From Galeruca laticollis (lineage: Eukaryota > Arthropoda > Insecta > Coleoptera > Chrysomelidae), in NCBI GenBank assembly GCA_963921935.1, contig OY998180.1:196953044-197017043 (forward strand): a stretch of DNA of 64,000 bases, in the 5' to 3' direction. Below are positions 22,812 to 33,163 of this stretch, piece by piece. The notes below the pieces were generated by a model that did not search any database, had not been told where the DNA came from, and saw only the letters and a program-made list of their open reading frames with translations. The stretch's first letter is position 1. Each line of letters opens with the position of its first letter. Made by a program: the position numbers and the translations under genes.

Positions 22812-24101
22812 TTATTTCTGTTTATTTTTTATGTAGCATATTTCTTGGTTTGCAAAATCTGGGGGATTTACGCGTTTTTCATTTCGTTTTTGAATAATCT
22901 TTTCTTTTGTGGATTCATTATTTTGCTTAAGCTTTTCATACAATATTTTACTATTTTCTTTATGATCTTGTACGTAAGTTGATATAATTAAATGATCGTC
23001 TAAATCAAAAGGATCGGGATTGTTTATGTGACCTTTAATAATTTCGAAAGGCGTATATTTCGTAACTGAATGAATACTATTGTAATAACAGAAAATTGCG
23101 TTTTTTATTAGTTGATGAGATTTCAATTTTTTATTTTCTTCTTGTAGGCATCGATAATGCTCGATTAGTGTTGAATGGAATCTCTCGACTGGAGAGTTTG
23201 AATTACTATTTTTTGATGTTGTAAAATGTAGATGGATGTGGTGTAATTTGCAAAAATCTTGAAGATCGAAATTTTTAAATTCTGTACCTTGGTCAGACGT
23301 AATTTTGCTAGGTAGACCGTGATGGGAAATAAATTCGAGTAATTTCTCATCTACAGATACTCCTGTTATACTGTCTAACGGATAGGCTTGACCATATCTT
23401 GAAAATGAATCTATCATTGTTAAATACGATTTATTTGGTATATAGAAAACGTCTAAATGGATATGTTCGAAAGGTCTCGAAGCTGTGGGTGTTAAATTGA
23501 ATTTTATAACTGGGGGATTTCTGTCATACTTATTCTTCAGACAAGTTTCACAATTATTTATGAAATGTTCTATTTCTTCTATCATTTTTGGCCAATAATA
23601 TCTACGACTAAGGGATGCTTTTACTTCATTTATACCTCTGTGACCTGATTTACTTATATGGTAATATTCTACTTTCTCTCGTTGCTCGTCAATTGATTGA
23701 ATATCAGTGAGAATTTTGGTACACATGGTAAATTTAAAAGCTGAATTTTTAAATGTTTTTTGTGCAGTTACTATAAACATTCGTGATAAGGGTTCATTTT
23801 GGAAATAAAGAGCATAATTTTGGTTAGGATTTATAAATTCCTTAATGAATTTTATTACGTTTGATTCAGTGTCTACTACTGGTAATGTAACATATAAGCG
23901 AATATTTTCGAATATTTTTTCTCTTTTAACTTTGAAAGAAAGATTTTCATTGCTAGTAAAATATAATTGATTTTCATACATATTTAGTGGTTTTTCAGAT
24001 ATTGGAATTGATAAAATGGGATTTTCCACAGAAGTGTGTACAGTTTCGATGTCATCATTATTGGGATTAGCTTCTTCGTCCAATGGGGATGAATTAATCA
24101 T
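22812..24101 (-). CDS. Gypsy integrase (pol C-terminal part), open
   Basis: An uninterrupted 429-codon stretch, the only intact enzyme domain in the window's transposons. After a variable N-terminal part (about residues 1-140) it has an HHCC zinc-binding module (YYHISKSGHRG ... CETCLKNK, about residues 148-192), then the integrase core with the three acidic residues in LDVFYIP (D), TSDQGTEF (D) and NSPVERFHSTL (E), and ends in a Lys-rich tail (about residues 395-429). It is joined upstream to the protease/RNase H remnant by a one-base frameshift near 24155. There is no separate start signal, since normally it is cut out of a Gag-Pol polyprotein; the ATG at 24101 is only the first Met in frame. 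It would insert the cDNA, but the element lacks the enzyme that makes it. Confidence 0.85.
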   Translation of the reverse strand: MINSSPLDEEANPNNDDIETVHTSVENPILSIPISEKPLNMYENQLYFTSNENLSFKVKREKIFENIRLYVTLPVVDTESNVIKFIKEFINPNQNYALYFQNEPLSRMFIVTAQKTFKNSAFKFTMCTKILTDIQSIDEQREKVEYYHISKSGHRGINEVKASLSRRYYWPKMIEEIEHFINNCETCLKNKYDRNPPVIKFNLTPTASRPFEHIHLDVFYIPNKSYLTMIDSFSRYGQAYPLDSITGVSVDEKLLEFISHHGLPSKITSDQGTEFKNFDLQDFCKLHHIHLHFTTSKNSNSNSPVERFHSTLIEHYRCLQEENKKLKSHQLIKNAIFCYYNSIHSVTKYTPFEIIKGHINNPDPFDLDDHLIISTYVQDHKENSKILYEKLKQNNESTKEKIIQKRNEKRVNPPDFANQEICYIKNKQK

Positions 24102-24150
24102 GGTGTCTGATACGTCTCTTTCGTTTTCGTCTAAAATAGTTGTAAGGTCA

Positions 24151-24790
24151 CTATTGTCTTAAGTTAGGAAGTTGATTTGTAGATTCGTTATATGAACTAA
24201 TTCTTTCGAGTTCTTGATTTACAATTTCTTCAATGTCACCTAAATTAACATCAAGTGATGCGGTTTCTAAAGCATTCATATTAGGAAAACGAGACAGTGC
24301 ATTGGCTGCCTTGTTACTTTTACCTTTTAAATATTTAATATCGTAATCGAATTCTTCGAAAAAAGAAAATTTTATATCATCAGATTGTCTATATTTAAAT
24401 AGTATTTTTATATTAGGTCCTACTAATTGTTGGTTGGCAAGGTCTATATTTAAGTTCATATTAACAAGATCTTTAATACCTATGACTCCATCAGAGTAAT
24501 CGTGGAAGTCATATAATACAAAATTAATATAATAATTTTTACATTTTAATTCTGCAAATGCAGGCACGAGTGCTTGAAATTTAATATCTTTTCTTCCAAG
24601 ACTAGTAGATAAAACAGTATTGGAATGGTAAATTGTATTTGGAAAATATTTTTTTATAATAGAAGGTTTTATTATTGATCTAGAACTACCGGTATCGATT
24701 AATAATCTAGCTTTGGGATTCTTAATTTCTATGTGCGGTAAAGGATTAGCGGAAATAACGTTAATTTCAACTACCTCTTTGTTTTGGAAG
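24151..24790 (-). pseudogene. Gypsy protease fused to the RNase H tail (RT deleted)
   Basis: Minus strand from about 24790: a retropepsin with the active site LLIDTGSSRSI (about 24715-24685) and the C-terminal Gly-rich strand VIGIKDLVNMNLNID (about 24490-24445). Directly after it comes FDYDIKYLKGKSNKAANALS (about 24340-24285), which in Gypsy pol marks the end of RNase H. The reverse transcriptase and the catalytic part of RNase H, roughly 450 codons in the family, are absent, and the frame stays open over the scar at about 24380. The fusion runs on to a stop at 24151 and the integrase follows one frame over. Confidence 0.75.
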
Positions 24791-26042
24791 GCCCGGTTAT
24801 CCGAAAATTTTCCTCAAATTGAACTTCATCATTCGTATCGGGTTGATCAAATTCTACTTCTTCATATTCATTAAATTGGTTAGGATCATATTCTGGATTA
24901 TCACATTGATTTAAATATAATTCTTCAGAAACAAAATTTGGTTTAGCACGTGGATTTGTTTGGAAAAATCTATTATTATTATTATTAACAGGCATTGGAC
25001 TTCTTTCTGTGAAATTTCGCGACGTTGTCAACATTGGTACTGGTTTTGGTAACTGATTTTGTGGTATTTGATTCGGTCTAAAAACATTTTTTGCTGGACC
25101 AAATACTTGTCGATTCGTGAAATATCTATTATATTGTGGGATAGGTTGAACAAGTATCGGTTGGTTAGGCCAATATTCTCTGTTTTGTACTACATTATTT
25201 GAGACATTGGGTTGATTATATCGATAATCATTATATGAAGGTTGATGATTATTAATTGGTCTGTTATTTGGTACGAAATTTGGATAATCGTTACGATTTT
25301 GGTTTCGGTCTGAATTTGACCTTTGAACATTTTGGAATCGCGAATATTGCATACCATTATTATTATTATTAGAATTATTTTGTCGAAAATTTTTATCATA
25401 AAGTCTTTCGAAATTTTCAAATTCTGCGACATATGCCATCGCATCTTCTAAGGATGTGGGTTTTCTTAAATGCATATTATTTCTTAGCGTTCCATTACAA
25501 CCCGCTATGAAAGTATTTAGTGCAGTTTTATCGTATTGAATAATTTGACAATTTAACTCAACAGCATTTATATTTGGGTCGTTACTTATTCTCTGAATTA
25601 CACTACTACGAATTAACTGAAGCCTACTACCAAAATCGATAAGGTGCTCATTATTAAAAGGTTTGGTTCTAATTAATTCTTGTACTAAACAATCTATATC
25701 ACGCCTATCAGCAAAACACTGTAATAAAGCAGTTTTCAATTTTTGCCAAGTATTTAACTCTACTCTACTACCAACTATGAAAGCTGCTCGGCCTTCTAAC
25801 TTTTCTTGAATACATTCTATTAAATGTGAATTTAATTCGGCATCATTTAAATTTCTATAGGATTCAATTAAACTCTCACATCTAGTAATAAATTTGTTTA
25901 AATATTCACTTGCTAATTTAGATCTGAAAAGATCCTAATTAATTTTAGGTGTAGCCATTTCGTTACTGTTTATTTCGTTTAATGAAATATTATTAAAAGC
26001 TTCTACAATATTATCAACGTTTCTATTATTCAAATCGTTCAT
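24771..26042 (-). pseudogene. Gypsy gag
   Basis: ATG at 26042-26040 opens a gag of about 424 codons with one in-frame stop (TAG at about 25936, after ATPKIN). The open part from 25739 covers the capsid-like region (KPFNNEHLIDFGSRLQLIRS; LNTFIAGCNGTLRNNMHLRK) and a long Asn/Gln/Arg-rich nucleocapsid-like tail with no CCHC knuckle, which is usual for errantiviruses. It ends at 24771, overlapping or abutting the protease in another frame, consistent with expression of pol by frameshifting. The protein would form the particle and bind RNA. Confidence 0.75.
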
Positions 26043-26336
26043 ATATATTTAATTTCTATAATAATAAAATAACTTAATTTATATCTTCACTAATTCCAAA
26101 GAATGGTATAGGAAGGCGAGAAAAGGAAATTCGGCACTTACGTTTAGAAAATATTCTTCCCCGACTCTTTGATTCCTCTCGGTACGTCCACAGGAGGGCT
26201 GCTCTTAGTTGTTGGTCCCACAGAAAGGGTATATAGAACTCGCGCTCAAAACGTTAAAACGTTAAAGTCATGAAAGTTTATACGAAAACCGTAGAAATCG
26301 GTACACTGTATAATTCACGTTTTCACAAATCGCGCG

Positions 26337-26354
26337 ATCCTACTGACTGCGCCA
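26337..26354 (-). promoter_or_regulatory. Primer-binding site, tRNA-Ser type
   Basis: Directly inside the 5' LTR the minus strand reads TGGCGCAGTCAGTAGGAT. This is complementary to a 3' end ...CGACTGCGCCA with one mismatch, as in insect tRNA-Ser (whose 5' end is GCAGTCG). Its first base coincides with the last base of the LTR. Confidence 0.75.
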
Positions 26355-26583
26355 GTTTTGTTTTTCTTTACGAAAAATGTATTTTTAAAAAGAACTAAAA
26401 TTAACTATAGCAAAAGTATATTTTAACAAAGAGCAGAAATAATACAAAAATGTATAAAGACTGTACTGAGAGTTATACAAAGAATGAATTAAAATGGTGT
26501 TCAGGCAGAATATATAATATCGTATAAAAGTGTCTATTATGCAGTTTCACAGGTGCCCACTTGATAACGCTGTAGACATAACT
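26354..26583 (-). repeat. Gypsy 5' LTR
   Basis: 230-bp copy without the insertion seen in the other LTR; it carries the empty site aaagtatattttaac for the MITE-like element. Confidence 0.85.
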
Positions 26584-26587
26584 CCCG

Positions 26588-26658
26588 AGCAGTTTTTGTT
26601 TCCATTGATATAGTCCCTTCTGAACCAACTACACCAACACAATTTCGTTCATATGATT
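26588..26658 (-). CDS. 5' piece of a host-like last coding exon split by the Gypsy insertion
   Basis: The minus strand reads SYERNCVGVVGSEGTISMET then KTARE, with an AG acceptor at 26659-26660 preceded by ttctttttatatttgctc. It joins in frame to 19943-19996 when the Gypsy element is removed, and in phase to the exon at 26884-26989 by splicing (one base from that exon plus AA). Unrecognised protein. Confidence 0.4.
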
Positions 26659-26883
26659 CTCCATGAGCAAATATAAAAAGAACCCCGTATATGAGATATT
26701 TAAGCAAAAAAAAAGTTTAAAAAGTCTTACCTACCTATACTCTTTTTCTAGTGAACTGACTATTTTCAAAGCAGGTATCCTTTGCAAAAAAAACAAAGGT
26801 TGGTATTGTTGGGGTTTAGAACACATATACATTCACAAATCTGTTTTAAAAAAAATAATAATGCGAAGATATATCTAAATTAC

Positions 26884-26989
26884 TTGTATGGCCTTTACAT
26901 TTTATCCTCCAGTGAGGTGGTCGTGGTATTAAACCTTCATTTTTTGCATATTCATGAGCTGCATACTTAGTTTTAGCCAGATTTTGCTC
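26884..26989 (-). CDS. Candidate penultimate coding exon of an unidentified gene
   Basis: Minus-strand frame: EQNLAKTKYAAHEYAKNEGL then IPRPPHWRIKCKGHT. It ends in a GT donor (26882-26883, acaa|gtaattt); upstream an AG (ggag) lies before the first Gln/Glu codons. The composition (charged, Pro-rich, Trp) is not that of random AT-rich DNA and the phase agrees with the next exon at 26658. I do not recognise the family; an ancient transposon protein is possible. Further upstream exons were not found. Confidence 0.35.
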
Positions 26990-26999
26990 CGTTATAACA

Positions 27000-27690
27000 A
27001 AATAAGATATCATTTAATCACTACTCCACACTATCTGTTTTACTACGCCTAAATTAATAATAAGAGAGCTCCTATCTTAACGACAACATGTAAAAACCTG
27101 TCGAACGTTTCTGTACGCGTCTGTGTATAGTTCAAATCATTCTAAATTCTACAATATTGTATCAATAAATGAAAATGGTATGTTTCCGCAAGAAATGTAA
27201 AACAGAAACGTATTTTCTTGTAAAAAAATGAAAATGATGATTGCCGAAAAAAAATGTGGTTTCTTTCTGTTTGGAAATGGTTCCAAATAGTAAATAAACG
27301 AATATTTCTTATATAACTGGTTTCGGCTAAACGAAACTTGATTAATTGCAAGGCATATTCCTCTTAAGTCAAATTTGTTTTTGTAGACCGTATGAAATGG
27401 TACTTTTCATCGAAATAAATGATTGTTCATAAGATTTACATTTCTCCTAAACAATTCGTCAATTGGGGCAGTAGCCACTACAGTTCGTCAATTGGTGTAG
27501 TAGTTACTACAATTTTGATTTCTTATCGCCTCTAAAATAAGTCGTAGGCTCATACCGTTTTTGTGAATGCGTTTTATTATAAGCAGAGGTCTCTTTTTGT
27601 TATACAAAAATAGAGACTAAAGTATTTCAATAATTAATCTCGAGACACATATTTCATTTTATTCAGAATTTCCTCTCTTTAAGATCATTT
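27000..27690. other. Unassigned sequence with a short direct duplication
   Basis: No gene recognised. At about 27455-27512 the word ttcgtcaattgg plus g(c/t)agtag..actac occurs twice in tandem. Confidence 0.3.
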
Positions 27691-28905
27691 AAAGTATCTG
27701 CTAATGGTATTTTTTCGTCAACTTATATCCAGAATTATGGAGTTCCTAAGGGTCGGTTATAAGCCCCACTCTATTCAATCTAGCTATTAACGATCTTTGC
27801 TCTTATCTCCCTCCTCCCAGCAATTATGCCTTATATGCAGACGATCTAATAATCTACATTCATGGCATGTCTATTTCTACTACAACAAATCTATTTCAAC
27901 CATCAGTTAACAACCTAAGTAAAATGTCGCTTAGAATTAACTTTATCGCAAACAAAATCCAAAATTACTAAATTTGATAACGATCACCTACACTATCTCT
28001 AGTATCTTCATTAATAACGTCCGCCTTCCCATTGTGGATCACTGTGAAATACTAGGTCTAACATTTGACACTCGGCTAAACTGGAAACACCTTATTCGAG
28101 AAATCAAAGGCGATGGCTGCAAATAAATCCTTTCTCATTACCACTGGAGAACAGATGAAAATTCTCTTCTTCAAATATACAGGACCCTTATTAATTCAAA
28201 ATTAGATTATGGTTGTCACATATATATGTCTGCCACCAAATCAGACCTCGATAGATAATACAGCTCTACAACTCCATCTAGGTGCTTTTCTATCTAGCTC
28301 TGCAGAAAGCCACTGCTACGAAGCTAATGAGCCCTCACTTTGGAGCCCTTCAATCCTGTCTACCCACTATGAATATCAACTTCTTCTACCATACCAATAA
28401 TAAAACCAGTCCCATTGATTTTATCACAGCTACTAGACGTTAAACTCTCACTAACAAGTCCTCTTCGTATTCCCTCCACTCCTCCATGGACTATCAACCT
28501 TCATAAATTTAACACATCCTTTATGAGTTTCGACAAACATACAGCACCCAAACAATTAATAATAAATGCTTTTAATGAAATAATAACTAATACAAATTAT
28601 GACTTAGTTTTATGCACTGATGCATCCAAAAATGAAACAGGAGTAGGCTGCGCTGTTACAACGTCACGAATTTCCATAAGATCTTCCTTAATCCCATAAT
28701 CCTGTAGCGTTTACCCATGCGTACTATTTAGCATAATCCATGCCATTGATTCCATCTCCCCGCCTTATATGCCCGTTGCCATATGTACAGACTCACTTGC
28801 TTCAATTTCATCCATACAAAAAATATTTAAAAAGCAGTTACTATAATTTGGTTACCTACAGGCAAAAATTCCATCTACATTTACCGTCAACGACAATATA
28901 ACTAT
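27690..28905 (+). pseudogene. I/Jockey-type non-LTR remnant with RNase H
   Basis: Plus-strand translation in several frames gives RT motif B as YGVPKGS (about 27735), then LFNLAINDLCSYLPPPSNYA and LYADDLIIYIHG with the catalytic YADD (about 27830-27865), a thumb segment (VDHCEILGLTFDTRLNWKH, about 28035-28090) and an RNase H start, LVLCTDASKNETGVGCAV (about 28605-28660), followed by AICTDSLASISSI (about 28780). The order is right for an I-type element. Frameshifts throughout. It stops at the left end of the Ac-like hAT element. Confidence 0.65.
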
Positions 28906-29049
28906 TTGTAAATAGTGATGAGCGAGACTGGTCTTGGTTTTCCGATCTTGGTCTTGCAGAAAAAGCAAGGCGAACACCAAGACCAGCTTTAGGTCTGCAA
29001 GATCAAGACCGAGCAGTGCAAGACTTACGCAAGGCCAAGACTCTTGCGG

Positions 29050-30181
29050 TTTTTATCGCAATTTTTATTTGTATAAATATTGCCCTTAATTCTAGGGTAG
29101 AAATTTTTTAGTTGAAATATAGGGGAAAAATTTCCTTTAACCGTTTGTCAAAAACTGAAAAATGAAAGCAACATCCTGGCCTGGGTCCTTCACACAGAAG
29201 ATGTTCGGAAATAATAGGAATTTATTTGGGTTCTTGAAAACTATAAGAGAAAAAAATGGATTAAATGGAAAACATTGTTTTTCTTTGCTAGTTCAATTAT
29301 ATTTTAATAATGAATTAATAACAAATTTATAATTCATAATAGTGAATTTATCTTTTTTCATTTTTGACAATAATAAAACCAAAAAAAAATTATTTGTAAA
29401 AACTGCTGGTTTTATATAATTATTAAATTTTTGTTTGAACCTATAAAATATTAGTAAAGTTCAACAGTCGTCCTTGTCCTACACACCTACGCTGTGTAAT
29501 TTGGTCGGTGTTTTTTAATTAACAAAAGTAGTACTTAAAAAAGGTTTTGTTTTTGGAACTAAGGCTCTCGTTTTAAAACTTTCTATTAATCTACAAAATT
29601 GAGCTAAGTATTCTAAGATTAGCTTTCTCTTCTTTACAGAGCCCTGATGAAAGTTAATATAATTCGAAACGTTGACTTCACATCTGACAATAATCCTATA
29701 AACACGCAAACACCACTTAAATTATACATTTTGGTCACTATCGTCCTGTTAAAATAATTTTTAAGATCTATAAAAATGTGGCCGTAATAATATTTTTATA
29801 GATTTAAAGAAAAACTCTCAGAATCATCCTTTTTAAATAGTTTATTTGCATCTTCTTCGATTCTGGGCACCTAAAATTTCGAGAAAGTTTTCATAATATT
29901 TTAACCAGCAGCACGATTTTTCAAAACAAAAATTATCATACTCTCGAACGGAAGCCGACGGAGCCATAAATCATCAAACAATAAGAGAATGTTCGGCGCG
30001 GTATAATACTAAAAGGGAATAATTGTTTTATCAGATTCTGCCAAAAATCTTGAATATTGGCGTTTTAAACAAACATATTTTTGTATTTTCTTAAATTGTT
30101 TGGGAATCAGTTTAGTATTGAGCCACAATCTAAAGCTATTTCTCAGAGTAATAATATCGTTAAACTAAAAATAAGACAACC
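29050..30181. other. Left non-coding part of the hAT element
   Basis: No coding sequence recognised. A motif ccctgatgaaagtt..cgaaacgttg at 29641-29674 resembles PLE 3' ends but does not fold well. Confidence 0.3.
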
Positions 30182-30353
30182 ATGAGTGACCCGGAATCCT
30201 CGCCGTGTGTTAGTGACAGTGATAGCTACTTTTATCAACTACAAGTGATTCAGAAAGTGATGAAGGTATAGCACTATCGACCTCTCAAAAACTTAAAACA
30301 TATCCGATTCATAAAAAAAACAGAAAAAACGGAAAATATCGGATACACTGGAT

Positions 30354-31757
30354 TAGATTTTTAGATTTAGATTTTAACGGGGTTACAGTGCACTGAAACC
30401 AAAGGTTTATTGTGCCTCCCCTATCAGAGCTGTTCTCTCTACAACTACAGCTCGCCTTCTAGTTCTAAGGTTCTAATGAACTCTAGTATTTGATACGGCT
30501 TCAACGAGGTTAGGTCCTCACTCTTACAAGTTTCGTGTCCGAAGCATTTCTTGCGTTAGCTTGCATTCCAGAACTAGGTGATCCGGGGTTTCATCCTCTT
30601 CCCCACAGAATACACACTCGTCAATCTCTGCTAGACCTATTATCATTAAGTGCTTCCTAAGGCGGCAGTGTCCTGTAAGAAAGCCCGTGAAGAGATGTAG
30701 GTTATCTTTACTGAGGTCCAACTTTTTTTTGGATCTAGCAGTGTCAAAGTTCCACAGGAACCTTTTGGAATGTTCCAACCCGGGAAGGCACCGCCAGAGT
30801 GCTTCTCTTTCGGTTTCCTCTTTCTTCCGAAACTCTTTCTTATAGGAGCATTTTGCTACACCACAGAAAGGCTCCGGGCCTATAAAGGGCATTTGTGCTC
30901 CTTTCCTGGCAAGTTTATTGGCCTCTTCATTTTCCGTGATTCCCGAGGGGCCAGGAACCCAGACTAAAGAGACCCTGTTATTCTTGCCTAATTCATCAAG
31001 TTTTCTTCGGCACTCCCCAGTCAATGGCATGGGAATTCAATGCTTTGATAGCTGCTTGACTATCAGAATGGATCGATATGTCACATTTCCGGTAGTTTCT
31101 TTCTAGGTTCATTTCCACGCATCTTTAGATCGCAAGTATTTCTGCCTGAAAGACGCTCGGGAAGGAGCCTAACGATAATGAGTATCTGGTGCCAGGCCCA
31201 AATACTCCAGCGCCTGCTCCAATTGTGGTTTTTGAACCATCCGTATACAATCTAATGGTGTTTTCTTTGAGAGTTTGGGTGGTGTATTCCCTTTCCCAGT
31301 ATCTCCTCGTATTCAGCATCGTGGTGAAATTCTTTTCGATGCTTACTTTCCTGATCATTTCGTCACTGGGAAGATTCGCTGATGATCTTGTCAGAGAGGA
31401 CCAATCTCCCTGATTTTTAATACTCTCATTGCCTGAATCTTCCTTAGATATTCTAAGAATTGCCTCTTGGGCAGATCTTTCTATCACCAGATGTAGAGGT
31501 GTGAGATCTGTAATGATCTCAAGTGCCCTAGTTGGACACGTTCTAATAGCTCCAGTGATGCACACACAGGCAAGCCTTTGAACTTTGTCCAGGGGATTTC
31601 TCGTGCTGTACTGACTTGCTTTTGTGTGCCAAACTATTGCTCCATACGTAATTGCTGGTCTCACAATCATGGCGTACATCCATCGCAGTATTTTTGGGTT
31701 ACAGCCCCACCTCTTACCAGCTAGATTTCTGCAGCTCAAGAGCAAATTTAGTGATTT
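30354..31757 (-). mobile_element. Second I/LOA-group element, 3' part (RT thumb, RNase H, zinc knuckle)
   Basis: Minus strand. 31745-31125 reads LLSCRNLAGKRWGCNPKILR and RPAITYGAIVWH (RT thumb) and then RNase H start RLYTDGSKTTIGAGAGVFGP. 31030-30524 reads RVSLVWVPGPSGITENEEAN (RNase H) and CVFCGEEDETPDHLVLEC (C-terminal zinc knuckle). The 3' end at 30354 has a short tail of TAAATC-like repeats. Related to, but distinct from, the element at 10116-15301. It begins exactly at the satellite-carrying element (31758), downstream of the YADD motif, so it is 5'-truncated or deleted there. Confidence 0.75.
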
Positions 31758-33163
31758 TTACTTTTCCGCCCAACCTATCTAATATGCGAGAAAAGTATTG
31801 GTTTATCCCAAAAAAAGTTGGAATTTTGGAAAAAAAATTGAGTTATTTTTACGTTTTCCACCAAGAACAAGACGAAAAAACAGTTTTAGAAAAAAAACCT
31901 GTGGGTATGTCGTCGGCCACTTTTCGTAACATGTCTTGTTAGCAGTGCAACAAGTCACCAATTTTATGATTGAATATTGTTCAGGACATCTTACAGAAGA
32001 GCCCTATTGATTTTCAGCTCACCACATCCAGTACAACGGGAGCTATAGTACTAGAAGTTCAACATTTTTGTCATTTTTCGAGAAATTTCAGTTTGTTAGC
32101 ACGATACAGCCTCCGGGTGCTATGGTACTTGAATTACGGCATTTCTGTCATTTTTGGAGAAATTTTAGTTTGTTAGCACTATACAGCCTCCGGAGTGGGT
32201 ACAAGTGATCAATTTTATGATTGGATATTAAACAAGGCGTCTCGCACATGAACCCGGTTGATTTTCAGGTCACTAGAGCCAGTACTGGAAGTACCAAATT
32301 TTTGTCATTTTTGGAGAATTTTCAGTTTGTTAGCATATTGTTCAAGGCGTCTTATATATGAACCTTATCAATTTTGAGCTCACTAGAGCTACATTATATG
32401 GAACGGAAGCCTGGACGCTTAAGAAGTGCGACACTGACCGGCTGGAAGCATTCGAGATGTAGGCATATCGAAGAATCCTCAGAATAAGCTGGGTGAGCAG
32501 AACAACGATCAAGGAGGTATTGAGAAGAATGGGAAAGGAGAAGGAAATAATCAACACAATCAAAATCAGAAAATTGCAATATCTGGACCACGTGATGAGA
32601 GGGGAGAGGTATACACTGTTGCAAACTATTATATAAGGAAAAATACAGGGTAAAAGAAGTATAGGAAGAAGACGCATCTCCTGGTTGAACAACCTAAGGC
32701 AGCTCTGTTGATTTGTTCAGATCCGCAGCTTCAAAGATAAAAATCACCATGATGATAGCCAACCTTCTTAAAGGAGACGGCACGTAAAGAAGAAGAAGAG
32801 CTAGTACAACGGGTGCTATGGTACCTGAAGTTCTACATTTTTGATAATTTTTGGAGAAATTTCGGTTTGTTAGAACGATACAGCCTCCGGAGTGTATACA
32901 AGTGACCAATTTTATAATTAGATATTTTTCAGGGTGTCTCACAGATGAACCCTATGGATTTATTTTCAGCTCACTCGAGCCAGTATAACGGGTCCTGTAA
33001 ATCCAGATATACTATATTTTCGGTTATTTTTGGAGAAAATTTGGTTTGTTAGCACGATACAGCCTTCGAAGTGTATACAACTGACACTTTCGTGATGAGA
33101 TATTGTTCAGGGCATCTCACAGATGCGGAAAAGTTAGTTTTAATCCTTAAAACCGTTTATTTT
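31758..33163 (+). repeat. Satellite-carrying interspersed element, copy 2
   Basis: Start TTACTTTTCCGCCCAACC and end GCGGAAAAGTTAG as in copy 1. It has a unique leader to about 31925 and then satellite units, one of them opened by an RTE fragment (32391-32796). Left neighbour is I/LOA coding sequence, right neighbour is hAT transposase. Confidence 0.75.
32391..32796 (+). mobile_element. RTE-type non-LTR 3' fragment inside a satellite unit
   Basis: Plus-strand translation gives LYGTEAWTLKKCDTDRLEAF (about 32393-32452), YRRILRISWVSRTTIKEVLR and KLQYLDHVMRGERY, the C-terminal tail of RTE/BovB-like ORF2. It ends in a (GAA)n tail and is flanked by agagct on both sides (32385-32390 and 32797-32802), a target duplication inside the satellite unit. 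A stop lies at about 32459. Confidence 0.75.

Larger units (their letters stand above)
19997..26583 (-). mobile_element. Gypsy/errantivirus-class LTR element with env, RT deleted
   Basis: LTRs at 19997-20980 (containing a 745-bp insertion) and 26354-26583 bound a minus-strand element. The target duplication is CCCG (19993-19996 and 26584-26587), possibly CCCGAG, since the next two bases also match. LTRs begin AGTTATG as in Gypsy-class elements. Beside the 5' LTR is a tRNA-Ser primer site; beside the 3' LTR is a purine tract AAGGAGGGAGG. Order on the minus strand: gag (26042-24771), protease (about 24790-24420), a scar where reverse transcriptase and most of RNase H are missing, integrase (24101-22812) and env (22678-20990, broken). 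Internal sequence is AT-rich and codon use matches this. Such elements are insect endogenous retroviruses; this copy cannot copy itself. Confidence 0.85.

Noticed and set aside
22542..22982. Plus-strand hydrophobic open stretch of 146 codons
   Set aside because: Antisense of the Gypsy env start and integrase end; hydrophobicity comes from the T-rich complement of a Lys/Asn-rich gene.
27142..27351. Aromatic-rich minus-strand open stretch
   Set aside because: Low-complexity AT-rich sequence; no splice sites or homology that I can see.
29641..29679. Further hammerhead-like string (ccctgatga ... cgaaacgttgac)
   Set aside because: The conserved boxes are present, but stem II does not close against the core and stem I has only isolated pairs.
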